The notes under the pieces are model-generated. The model was not told the DNA's origin, did not search any database, and saw nothing but the letters and a program-made list of their open reading frames with translations. From assembly GCA_024399015.1 (NCBI GenBank), contig JAKSIC010000020.1, positions 1-55,379 of the forward strand: 55,379 nt of DNA, written 5' to 3'. Source of the stretch: Fibrobacter sp. GTDB taxonomy: Bacteria; Fibrobacterota; Fibrobacteria; Fibrobacterales; Fibrobacteraceae. This document shows, in pieces, positions 1 to 7,800 of this stretch. The translations under genes were made by a program, and so were the position numbers. The stretch's first letter is position 1. Each line of letters begins with the position of its first letter.

Positions 1-87
1 CGCGCCGAACTTGTTCAGGCATGACCGAGGCGACAGAGGCGAGCGCCGCAGACGCCGCTCTTAATTGCAGCGAAATTAAAAGAGAAA

Positions 88-112
88 GGCCGCGGATTTC
101 CGCGGTCTTTTT
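88..112. terminator. Hairpin terminator at the left edge
   Basis: An 8-bp GC-rich stem (GGCCGCGG pairing with CCGCGGTC through one G-T wobble, loop ATTT) is followed by a T run on the plus strand. The opposite side (AGAGAAA) gives a weaker T-rich tail for the minus-strand gene that ends at 111. It probably serves both that gene and whatever plus-strand gene ends before the window. Confidence 0.7.
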
Positions 113-686
113 ATTTGCAAACAGCAACGCACAGGAACGCCTTCGCCTCCCCCACAGATTCGTCAACATCACAGAGATGCACGATACGAGACTGTTCCAA
201 AATCAGCGGAGTTTCCAGCACAGAACGACGGACAGCACCCTCAAAGAAGGTTCCACCCGCACACTTGAACAGCGCCTCCTTACGGCACCACAAGCGGAAA
301 AATTCCGTAACAGCACGATTCTCATCTAAATCTTTCAAGTGGGAAACTTCTTCTGCACTATAAAAGCGTTCTGCAATCCGCATCCGGTTCGGCTTGTGCA
401 TTTCAAAATCCACCCCAACGTGGACACCTTTATCAGCATAAGCCAGCACGCAAACATCCCCAGAATGAGTCCAGTTCACGTCAAAATCCAAAACAGGAAT
501 CTCAGGCCTAGGATGCTCCTCGGTTTGCACAATATCGTTCAAAGCAAGTCTACGACCGGAAACATCGGATAGCACGGCCAAAATAACTTCACGATGGTTT
601 ACGCCAGTCTTGTCAAAGGAAACCAAGTGAACACTCCCGAGAGGAGTTTCCACAATGAAGCGCTTTAAAATCGGCAAGTTTTCCAT
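111..686 (-). CDS. 4'-phosphopantetheinyl transferase (Sfp/AcpT superfamily)
   Basis: This 191-aa protein should transfer the phosphopantetheine arm of CoA to a serine of carrier proteins, turning apo-ACP into holo-ACP in the cytoplasm. Two family signatures are visible: VHVGVDFEM in the middle of the chain (Mg-binding Asp and Glu) and LWCRKEALFK further on (the WxxKEA motif). The length fits the short bacterial class. An ATG at 686 is preferred; a TTG three codons upstream is possible, and neither has a strong ribosome-binding site. It is divergent from the lipoprotein gene at 718 with only about 30 bp between them. acpP, fabD, fabG and fabF in this window are natural partners, but that link is inference. 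It could instead serve a polyketide or peptide synthase elsewhere. Confidence 0.8.
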   Translation of the reverse strand: MENLPILKRFIVETPLGSVHLVSFDKTGVNHREVILAVLSDVSGRRLALNDIVQTEEHPRPEIPVLDFDVNWTHSGDVCVLAYADKGVHVGVDFEMHKPNRMRIAERFYSAEEVSHLKDLDENRAVTEFFRLWCRKEALFKCAGGTFFEGAVRRSVLETPLILEQSRIVHLCDVDESVGEAKAFLCVAVCK

Positions 687-717
687 CTTGTTCAAAGATA
701 ATTTCTAGTTTAGGGGT

Positions 718-1299
718 ATGCTCAAACTCAGCCGCAAAACTTCCCTTAAGAATGGTCCGATTCCAGGAAACGGCCGTTTTTTCGCTGCACTTGCCACAGG
801 AGCCCTAGCATTCACATTGGCAGGTTGTGGGGATATCAATAATAGTTGGGAAGTCAAGGGCGGAGGCTACTTCAAATACTCCATCAACGGCAGCGAGAAG
901 TACACCATTGAGCTGGACCGCGAAGATTGCGAACCAACCCAGTACAACCGTCATTACTTCACTTTCAAGACCCAGCTGGTTAAGAGCAACCGTGGAGACC
1001 AGTTCGCCGTCATGGTTAACAATCCCTCCACCAGCGGAAAAATAAAGCCTGTTTCCGAGGCTAGCATCAACGGCAAATTCCAGAACGTCACCTGGATGCT
1101 CCAGAATTTTTCCACGGAGGCTCCACTGGTCGGAGACAGCAGCTACGTCCATTTTGACGAAATCATCCCAGATTCCCTATGGACAGCCAATATTGAACTG
1201 TATTTCAAGGATTGCAGAAACGACGAATGCGACGATGACCTCCCCCCGGTACACGTCAGCGGAAGATTCCGCTACTGGGTAGCCGAGGAGGACAGATAA
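718..1299 (+). CDS. Putative lipoprotein of unknown function
   Basis: This 193-aa protein has a long basic N-terminus (about 20 residues before the hydrophobic stretch), a hydrophobic core FFAALATGALAFTLAGC and the lipobox LAGC, so it should be lipidated and membrane anchored. The mature part begins GDINNSW and is rich in aromatic and polar residues, with paired cysteines near the end (DCRNDECDDD). No enzyme motif was recognised. The start is set by ATG after TAGGGGT. It is monocistronic as far as can be seen: the next feature is the tRNA promoter. Confidence 0.75.
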   Translation: MLKLSRKTSLKNGPIPGNGRFFAALATGALAFTLAGCGDINNSWEVKGGGYFKYSINGSEKYTIELDREDCEPTQYNRHYFTFKTQLVKSNRGDQFAVMVNNPSTSGKIKPVSEASINGKFQNVTWMLQNFSTEAPLVGDSSYVHFDEIIPDSLWTANIELYFKDCRNDECDDDLPPVHVSGRFRYWVAEEDR

Positions 1300-1360
1300 G
1301 GCTTAAGTCGTCCAATTCCCCCATTTCCCCCGAAGTCCACATTTTTCTTGATAAAATCCC

Positions 1361-1389
1361 TTGACAGTACCCCAAAAACTTTCTATCAT
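1361..1389 (+). promoter_or_regulatory. Sigma-70-type promoter of the tRNA-Val gene
   Basis: TTGACA at 1361-1366 and TATCAT at 1384-1389 are separated by 17 bp. Transcription would start near 1396, about 20 bp before the mature tRNA. Confidence 0.85.
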
Positions 1390-1417
1390 TGGGCTACCCT
1401 AACGGGATTAACCATTC

Positions 1418-1491
<74 letters not shown>

Positions 1492-1499
1492 CTGAAAAA

Positions 1500-1526
1500 A
1501 GCCTCGCGAAAGCGGGGCTTTTTTTA
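1500..1526 (+). terminator. Rho-independent terminator of tRNA-Val
   Basis: An AGCCTCGC / GCGGGGCT stem with a GAAA tetraloop is followed by a run of T residues, eight bases after the tRNA end. Confidence 0.9.
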
Positions 1527-1555
1527 TTCCATATCGCAAAATTTTCTCTCTCAAT

Positions 1556-1595
1556 AAAAAAAGGCCCTAGACCCACAAAGTGAAATCCAAGGCCT
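1556..1595 (-). terminator. Possible terminator of the minus-strand lipoprotein gene
   Basis: On the minus strand a short AGGCC/GGCCT stem with a long loop precedes seven T residues, 25 nt after the stop at 1620. The stem is short, so efficiency is uncertain. Confidence 0.5.
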
Positions 1596-1619
1596 GTAAA
1601 GTCCAGGTCGGCAGATTAT

Positions 1620-2120
1620 TTACGGATTCACAACCTGCTTACGGACTACTTCCTCGTAATTGACGACTTCCTCTACAAAAGGATTCGGCTTGATCTTGTA
1701 AACAACCGCAGTACCGAAGTACTTGCAGGTATACTTATCCTTCTCCTTTTTCTCGGACATCGAGATGTCAACCAAACTGTGGTACCCCGAAGTTGGAGTT
1801 ACAATCGCAGAAAAGAAGTGAACTTCATTGCAGCGATTTTCGGTTGCATAGGATACCGGAGTCAAGGAAACAACGGTCAAGTCGTTGTTCACATCCAGGT
1901 ACTTCGGAATCGGATACAGATTTTCCGTAACGATTTCAGGAGTCGACGCAGTCTTGGTTACAGGGCGCGGCTTTGCCTTCGGCTTGGGTTTCGGCTTTGG
2001 CTTTGGTTTCGGTTCTGGAGCCGGCTCATCGTACACGACCGGGGTAAATTCCGCAGTGGCACAACCAACAAATGTTGCCGCAAACAAGGCACAAACGAAT
2101 AGAGCGATATACTTTTTCAT
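1620..2120 (-). CDS. Small lipoprotein with a Pro-Lys repeat linker
   Basis: This 166-aa protein starts with a signal peptide ending in lipobox VGC (residues 18-20). It continues with a proline/lysine dipeptide linker (about eight PK units, residues 37-53) and a C-terminal domain with YPIPKYL, a TPVSY stretch, one cysteine (RCNEVHFF) and TSGYHSLVDI. A PK linker of this kind may span the periplasm or bind peptidoglycan, but this is inference. It lies directly downstream, on the same strand, of a decayed relative (2135-2728) that carries the same YPIP / PVxY / TSGYHxxxDI signature. The start ATG follows GGAGGGAAGGTAAC. I do not recognise a named family. Confidence 0.75.
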   Translation of the reverse strand: MKKYIALFVCALFAATFVGCATAEFTPVVYDEPAPEPKPKPKPKPKPKAKPRPVTKTASTPEIVTENLYPIPKYLDVNNDLTVVSLTPVSYATENRCNEVHFFSAIVTPTSGYHSLVDISMSEKKEKDKYTCKYFGTAVVYKIKPNPFVEEVVNYEEVVRKQVVNP

Positions 2121-2134
2121 GTTACCTTCCCTCC

Positions 2135-2728
2135 TTAATTATCACAGCAGCAAGCCATACAGCAGCCTCTCGAGGTCGGCTGTTTTGCCACAGGAACGGG
2201 GACAATGATGGTATCAGGCTTTGGAGCCGGAACCTTAATGATTTCAACAATATGTCAATAATGCCATGATAGCCAGATGTTTCATTAGCCATATTGACCA
2301 GGAAATCCACCGCATAGCAGTGACCTTCGGTTCTATAGGTTACCGGTGTTATGCTTTCCAATTCAAGGAAGGTGGAATCACCCGCATAAAACTTTTTGAC
2401 AGGGTCTTTTCCTCGTGCAGAGAATGAAGTGGCCCTATTGTTGCGAAGGCCATAATTTTCAGAATTCACATTAGAATCCGGGACTACACTAAAAGCCAAG
2501 CCCATCGGTGACATTCTTCTGGTAGAGATCCAAAATGTCGCACTTGCCTTCACCCTTATAAGTAACAGGGCCCCACTTCACGACCTGAAATTCGTTAAAG
2601 TTTTCAAGATTTTTTGGAACAGGCAAGGAATCCTTGGGCTGTTCAATTGGAGCTGACTAAGCAAAGACCGCCGAGGTCCAAGCTAGAGCAAGAAATGCCA
2701 TTTGTTTGAAAAACGTTATTTTATTCAT
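2135..2728 (-). pseudogene. Decayed secreted two-domain paralogue of the 1620-2120 lipoprotein
   Basis: Read from the ATG at 2728, the first 23 codons form a good signal peptide ending SAVFA. Codon 24 is TAG (2657-2659), exactly at the predicted cleavage site. The frame then continues with LPVPKNL and GPVTYKGEGKC, matching the YPIPKYL/PVSY region of the neighbour. Near 2490-2520 the homology jumps to another frame (VVPDSN, then SITPVTYRTEGHC and TSGYHGIIDI). Near 2250 it returns to the original frame (VEIIKVPAPKPD) and ends in a Cys-rich tail (CCMACCCDN) with TAA at 2135. One nonsense mutation and two frame changes in one gene point to genuine decay. The intact ancestor probably carried two copies of the domain. 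Confidence 0.8.
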
Positions 2729-2813
2729 AATCCTAACGTAAATAAAAACAAATCGTATTTCTCAAAAAATCACAGGATCATTATTCCAAAAAAGAACAGG
2801 TCATTGGCGCCAC

Positions 2814-2843
2814 GAAAAAAAGAACGCTCCATTTCTGGAGCGT
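2814..2843 (-). terminator. Rho-independent terminator of the DASS transporter gene
   Basis: A perfect 7-bp stem (ACGCTCC/GGAGCGT) is followed on the minus strand by TTCTTTTTTT, 30 nt after the stop at 2874. Confidence 0.85.
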
Positions 2844-2873
2844 CCTCAATCTTTTCAGATTATTCCGCTAAAA

Positions 2874-4553
2874 TTACTTAGCTTCAGCAGCCGGGGCAGC
2901 TTCAACCGGAGCAACCTGTTCTACAGCCGGAACTGCGGGAACGGAGTCAACGACAACGTTTGCAGCGGAGTCTGCAGAGAGGGCGACGGTGCTGTCAACA
3001 ACAGCAGCCGGAGCTTCAGCAGCGGCAGCAGGAGCCGGTGCTTCAACAGCAGCAGGAGCAGCAACAGCTTCTTCAGCCTTCGGAGCCGGAGTACCAAAGA
3101 AGTGGATGTTTGCCAAGAGGATCATCATGCCCCAGGAGAGCACGAGACCGACGAGACCCATCACAACGCCAGTGATTGCCATACCCTTGGTATCGGTGTA
3201 ACCGGTAGCGTGGGCGAGAGCGTTAGGCGGAGTGGAGATCGGCATGGACATACCGAGGGAAGAAGCGAAGGCGACAGAAACCAGGAGAGCGGTAACGCCA
3301 CCGAGGCCAACGAGGTTGTCCTGGCAAGCAATGCCAACTGCGCAAAGAATCGGAACGAGAAGAGTTGCAGTAGAGGTATGGCTCATGAAGTTAGCCATGA
3401 ACAAGCAGATGATACCGCAACCGACCATGAGAGCAACCGGAGACCAGCTTGCAAACGGAATGGTCTTGATCAAGTGAGCGGCAAGACCGGTAGCGTTGAG
3501 GCCAACACCGAGAGCAAAGCCACCAGCAACGAGCCACAGAACGTCCCAGCTCATTTCGTTCAAGTCCTTCTTGGTGATAACACCAGTCAGGGCGAACACA
3601 GCCATAGGAATCATAGCAATAGCGTTATCGTTGATACCGTGAACACCCTTACCGGTGACCCACAGGAGAACGCAGAGAACGAAAGTGATGTAAACGATGA
3701 TTGCCTTGGGGCTGGTATCGAACTTGCCGGCACCTTCAATGTTCAAAACCATCTGCTTCATCTTGATGGGGTAAATCTTCATGAGGAGAACCCATGCAAT
3801 CACCATGAGGATGATAACGTACGGAACACCGAAAGCCATCCACTGACCGAAGGAAACCGGGTTTGCAGCCAGGTCGCCGCGAGCGATAGCGTCGTTCAAA
3901 GCACCAAGAGCGATAGCGTTGGGAGGAGTGCCGATCGGGGTACCCATACCACCGATGTTTGCACCAAGAGGAATAGCGAGAGCGAATGCTGCTTTACCGC
4001 GGTCGTCTTCGTCGAAGAGCTTCAGCACCGGAGCGAGGATAGCGAGCATCATAGCTGCGGTAGCGGTGTTGCTCATGAACATGGAGAACACGGCGGTGAT
4101 GAGCATGAGGCCGAGAAGCACGAACTTCGGATTCTTACCGAAGGGCTTCAGGAGCACGCGAGCCAGGTTCAAGTCCAGCTTGTACTTGGTAGCTGCAGCA
4201 GCCAGGAAGAAACCACCCAGGAACAGCATGATAATCGGGTTAGCAAAAGTAGCCATCACAGACTTGTGGCTAATCATGGTAACACCGTCAACGCGGAACG
4301 GAGAGAGGGCGGAGTCAGACATGGTGATGATCATGAGAACGATCACCAACATGGAAGTGGACCAAATCGGGAACGGTTGGAGAATCCAGAAAAGAGCAGC
4401 CATGACGAACACGCCAATGACGCGGATTTCCAGCGGGTTCAGGACGCCCATGGGACTTGCGGCGTCGAAACCGAGGGATTCGTACGGCAAGTAGAGAGCA
4501 ACGATTGCGAGAATCGATGCGATAACGAATTTGATGAATTTAGCCTTTGTCAT
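2874..4553 (-). CDS. DASS/SLC13 family sodium-coupled di/tricarboxylate transporter
   Basis: This 559-aa inner-membrane protein has about 11-12 hydrophobic segments. It should import dicarboxylates or citrate-like anions, probably with Na+. The two pseudo-symmetric DASS substrate/sodium motifs are visible: MSNTATAAMM in the first half and FMSHTSTATLL in the second, each with a downstream GTPxGTPPNA or SMPISTPPNA loop. Unusually, the last 75 residues are a low-complexity Ala/Val/Pro/Glu tail that is not part of the fold of known family members; it may be a flexible cytoplasmic or periplasmic extension. The gene stands alone, with a terminator downstream. Succinate is the main fermentation product of Fibrobacter, so a role in C4-dicarboxylate movement is plausible, but substrate and direction cannot be read from sequence. 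Confidence 0.88.
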   Translation of the reverse strand: MTKAKFIKFVIASILAIVALYLPYESLGFDAASPMGVLNPLEIRVIGVFVMAALFWILQPFPIWSTSMLVIVLMIITMSDSALSPFRVDGVTMISHKSVMATFANPIIMLFLGGFFLAAAATKYKLDLNLARVLLKPFGKNPKFVLLGLMLITAVFSMFMSNTATAAMMLAILAPVLKLFDEDDRGKAAFALAIPLGANIGGMGTPIGTPPNAIALGALNDAIARGDLAANPVSFGQWMAFGVPYVIILMVIAWVLLMKIYPIKMKQMVLNIEGAGKFDTSPKAIIVYITFVLCVLLWVTGKGVHGINDNAIAMIPMAVFALTGVITKKDLNEMSWDVLWLVAGGFALGVGLNATGLAAHLIKTIPFASWSPVALMVGCGIICLFMANFMSHTSTATLLVPILCAVGIACQDNLVGLGGVTALLVSVAFASSLGMSMPISTPPNALAHATGYTDTKGMAITGVVMGLVGLVLSWGMMILLANIHFFGTPAPKAEEAVAAPAAVEAPAPAAAAEAPAAVVDSTVALSADSAANVVVDSVPAVPAVEQVAPVEAAPAAEAK

Positions 4554-4603
4554 AGTGCGCCCAAATTTAGAATAAAAGGGTACCTATGGCAATGTTTTTA
4601 TTT

Positions 4604-4700
4604 GTGATTGATAATTGAAAGCCGGTGATTGATAACTTTTCGCAATAAATAGCCCAAAATAATCATTTTTCAGTAATCAATCACTTTTTGTTATCAATCT
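4604..4700. repeat. Short direct and inverted repeats of a GATTGATAA motif
   Basis: GTGATTGATAA occurs at 4604-4614 and 4625-4635. The inverted form (AATCAATCAC, then GTTATCAATC) occurs at 4675-4699. Together they can fold into an imperfect long hairpin in the 284-bp gap between the transporter and the surface-protein gene. No promoter or coding signal stands out, so it looks like an intergenic repeat. Confidence 0.5.
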
Positions 4701-4763
4701 ATAAGAATTTATTATCAGTCATCCGTCATCGCTCGCGGACTCTCGTACTTCATAATTCGTAAT

Positions 4764-4792
4764 AAAAAAAGCCCCCGCAAAGGAGGACTTTT
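4764..4792 (-). terminator. Terminator of the 1,697-aa surface-protein gene
   Basis: On the minus strand an imperfect AGTCCTCC/CGGGGGCT stem with a TTTG loop precedes seven T residues, about 45 nt after the stop at 4838. Confidence 0.7.
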
Positions 4793-4837
4793 CTCAATTT
4801 TTATCCGAAAAAAGCAATTTTCAGCTATTTAATGGAT

Positions 4838-7800
4838 TTATTTTACCAGAATCTTGCGGTTAGCCTGCTGACTTGCCACACGAACACGAAGCATATAGAG
4901 GCCGGACTTGGGTGCCTCCAAGGTTACGGCATTGGCACCGGCGGCAGCCCTTGCGGCATGAGAGGAAATCACCTTGCCGTCCATACCCAGCACATCCACC
5001 ACCACGCGGGCGCCAGCCAGATTTTCCGTAGCGGTAAAGCCGACATTCAGCTTGTTGCCAGCCTGAGCCATACGGAGGCCATTTACTGCAGTGACCAAAT
5101 AGAGTTTTTCCGTAGTCACACGAACCTTAGCCGAAGTTCCCTTAGCCTTAAGAGCCACTTGGAGGGTGTCCCCAGCCATAAGTTCCGAAGTCTTACCGTC
5201 CATGGTCACATACAGATGATAGCCAAAGGCGGCAATACCGTCCAGGCCTTCGAAATAAAGCTCGCCCTTACGATCGGAAGAGGCGCTCAGCACCACATCC
5301 CATTCCAGGTCGGCAGCATCCTTGGAAGATGCGGGAGCCACCTTCACAGACTTTGCCAAGAACTTCTTGCCATTCTTGATGGAGAAATTCACCTGGTCCC
5401 CCATGCCTGCGGGCGGTTCGTAACCTTCATGTTCCTCGCCCATACCCAATACGTTCCAGTAATCCTGATGACCGCGACCATCTGCGAGGACAGCATTGAT
5501 TGTCCAGTTTTCAGCATTCTTGGCCTTAGCCAAGGTTCGCTTCTTGTGGTTTGCGCCCGTAGCAAAGACCGGCTTGCCACTCAAAGTAACGGTATCAGAT
5601 TTTTCCACATGAACCCAGGCGGCCCTGAAACCTCCCAGCACGTTCTCGCAGTCAGTGTAGTTGGAAATGCGCTCATCCCAGCAGGACATGTCAAGAGAAT
5701 CCGGGACAGCGATATCCCAGCTGTGGGGATTGCTTACAAGGTTCCAGCCGTCGTAGCCGTTGACCAAGTTCCAAACCACATCGTACACACTATCTACATA
5801 GGATGTATTGATTTTCAGAGAGCGACCTTCCAGAGAGCTATACCAATAACCTCTATTGGCAACCAAGTCTTCACCAGGAATGAAACGAATGTAGCGCCAG
5901 AATTCACCGACATCGGCTTCGTCATTCCACCAATAGAAAATCTGGTCGTCATCCTTGCCCACGCTCTTCATGTCAACGGCCTTAAGATTAACCATCATCC
6001 ACTTATCCTTACCGGCAGGGATTTCGGAGGAAACTACGACATGAGATGTAAAGGTTGCCACGGAATCCCATGCATCTCGTAATTCTCCACGAACAACATA
6101 GCTGCCAGGGCGAAGAATGAACGTAGTATCCAAGACAAAGGGCGTTTCAACAATTGCGGTGTCAATAGCCTTCGGGAATTTAAGTTCATTGCCAAGATTA
6201 TCCGTAAAGGAAATCTTCAACGTTGCATCACGACCTGCAGCAAACTTGGTTGTAGAAACCTTCAAGCGAGCCGCATATCCAGAAGAAATCACTGCGGTGT
6301 CAACAAATGCAAGAGATGAAGTATCCACCATTTCAAAAACACCCTCTAGCACACTCCATCTTAAATCAGACGGCAAGGAATCCCCGTCCTTCACATGAAT
6401 CGAAGTGAAATCAACATCAAGATTCGAAAAATCTGACACGCGGGAACTATCATAACTAAGCGTCATGTATTCCGGAGCCTTGAACCCAGCCTTGGCTTCA
6501 AATTGCAGAATTCGTTTGCGAGTAATTGCAATTTCCACAGGATCATTTAGCGGAAGGAGCATTGACTTGCTCTTTCCCAAATAACGAATTGTTGTATCAA
6601 GAATCTCAGCTCTTTTATCAATGTCCAGGATTATCACTTCACCACCCAAAACATTCATTACAGTCCGGGTAAAGGTTCCTTCAACATTAGCTCCAGACCA
6701 CTTGACGTTATCTTCTTCAGAAAGCTTTTCTTCGGCGCAATACGCTGCGGGAGCCCAGATGGGGTAAAGCGTTGAGAAACCAGGAGTCAAAGCTTCTTCG
6801 GCTAGGGCCACATTGAAAAATTCGTTAAGACCAAATTTCAAGGTGGAATCATTCAACTTCATGTTCCCAGACTTCCAACCCACCGCACAACCGTCATTTC
6901 GGTACAAGTCTCGCACCAGTTCGCTTTCACAGCCTCTTTGATGGTCCGCACAATATTCCAGGGTGTCACCCCAAACATAAACCTTATCATTAAACCACAT
7001 CTTTGAGGAAACCACACCGGTAGTATCATCCAACATGAAGGAAATCAAATAACGGTTCATTTTTGCATACGGCTTGGGAACGAAGATAATTCCCGCCAAG
7101 TTCATTCTTGCGTCGACATCTTTAAAGAAACCCGCAAATAAACTATCCAAAGAAACAATACCCGAAGAATCCATGGACACAGACCAGCGAACAATAGAAT
7201 ATCGATCCATGGCATTACGAATCTCGTCTGGACGACCAATGTAGGAGGGCACGGAATCAAAACTCAAGAAATCAACGTCCAAGGAATCCGCGCATTTGCT
7301 CAGGTTTCTATATCCATTAAGACTGTTAGTGCACTTGAACAAATCGCCCTGATCAAACGGATGAGCGTTCACGTCTACAAACCAAACATCCATTTCCATA
7401 GGCTTGGATGCGCTATACCCCGGTGCAATGTCGAACTTATACAGGGAACCCCATGCGATAGACCCATCAAACTCCCATTCCTGATTTCTCCTTTCTATTT
7501 CGCGTTTGGATTTACCTGTATACCCAAAGACTGAAACTTCAATGTTGGTGGAATCCCCGTTGCCAGCAACTTGGATCCGCAATTCACGACTAGACTCCCT
7601 GTAAATCAAGGTTAAATCAGCAGAGTCTTTACAGTCAGGTCGTACTTCAAAGCTTGCATGCAGAATATTGGCAAAGTTCAAATTTTCAATACTGATATTG
7701 TCAATGCTCGGATTCAACGAATCCCCGGAAGCATCCTCGCAAGAGATTTTTATACCATCCAAATCCAGCACACTATACGAATCCCCGGCCATCTTGAAAA

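Noticed and set aside
1-87. C-terminal end of an upstream plus-strand gene
   Set aside because: Several frames are open at the edge and none can be chosen; only the terminator at 88 suggests a gene ended nearby.
3102-4607. 501-codon plus-strand ORF antisense to the DASS transporter
   Set aside because: Its translation is rich in His, Glu, Asn and Ser with no domain pattern; the opposite frame has membrane helices and both DASS motifs.
4604-4740. Possible CRISPR-like repeats
   Set aside because: Repeats are about 11 bp, mixed in orientation and irregularly spaced; no spacer structure and no cas genes are present in the window.
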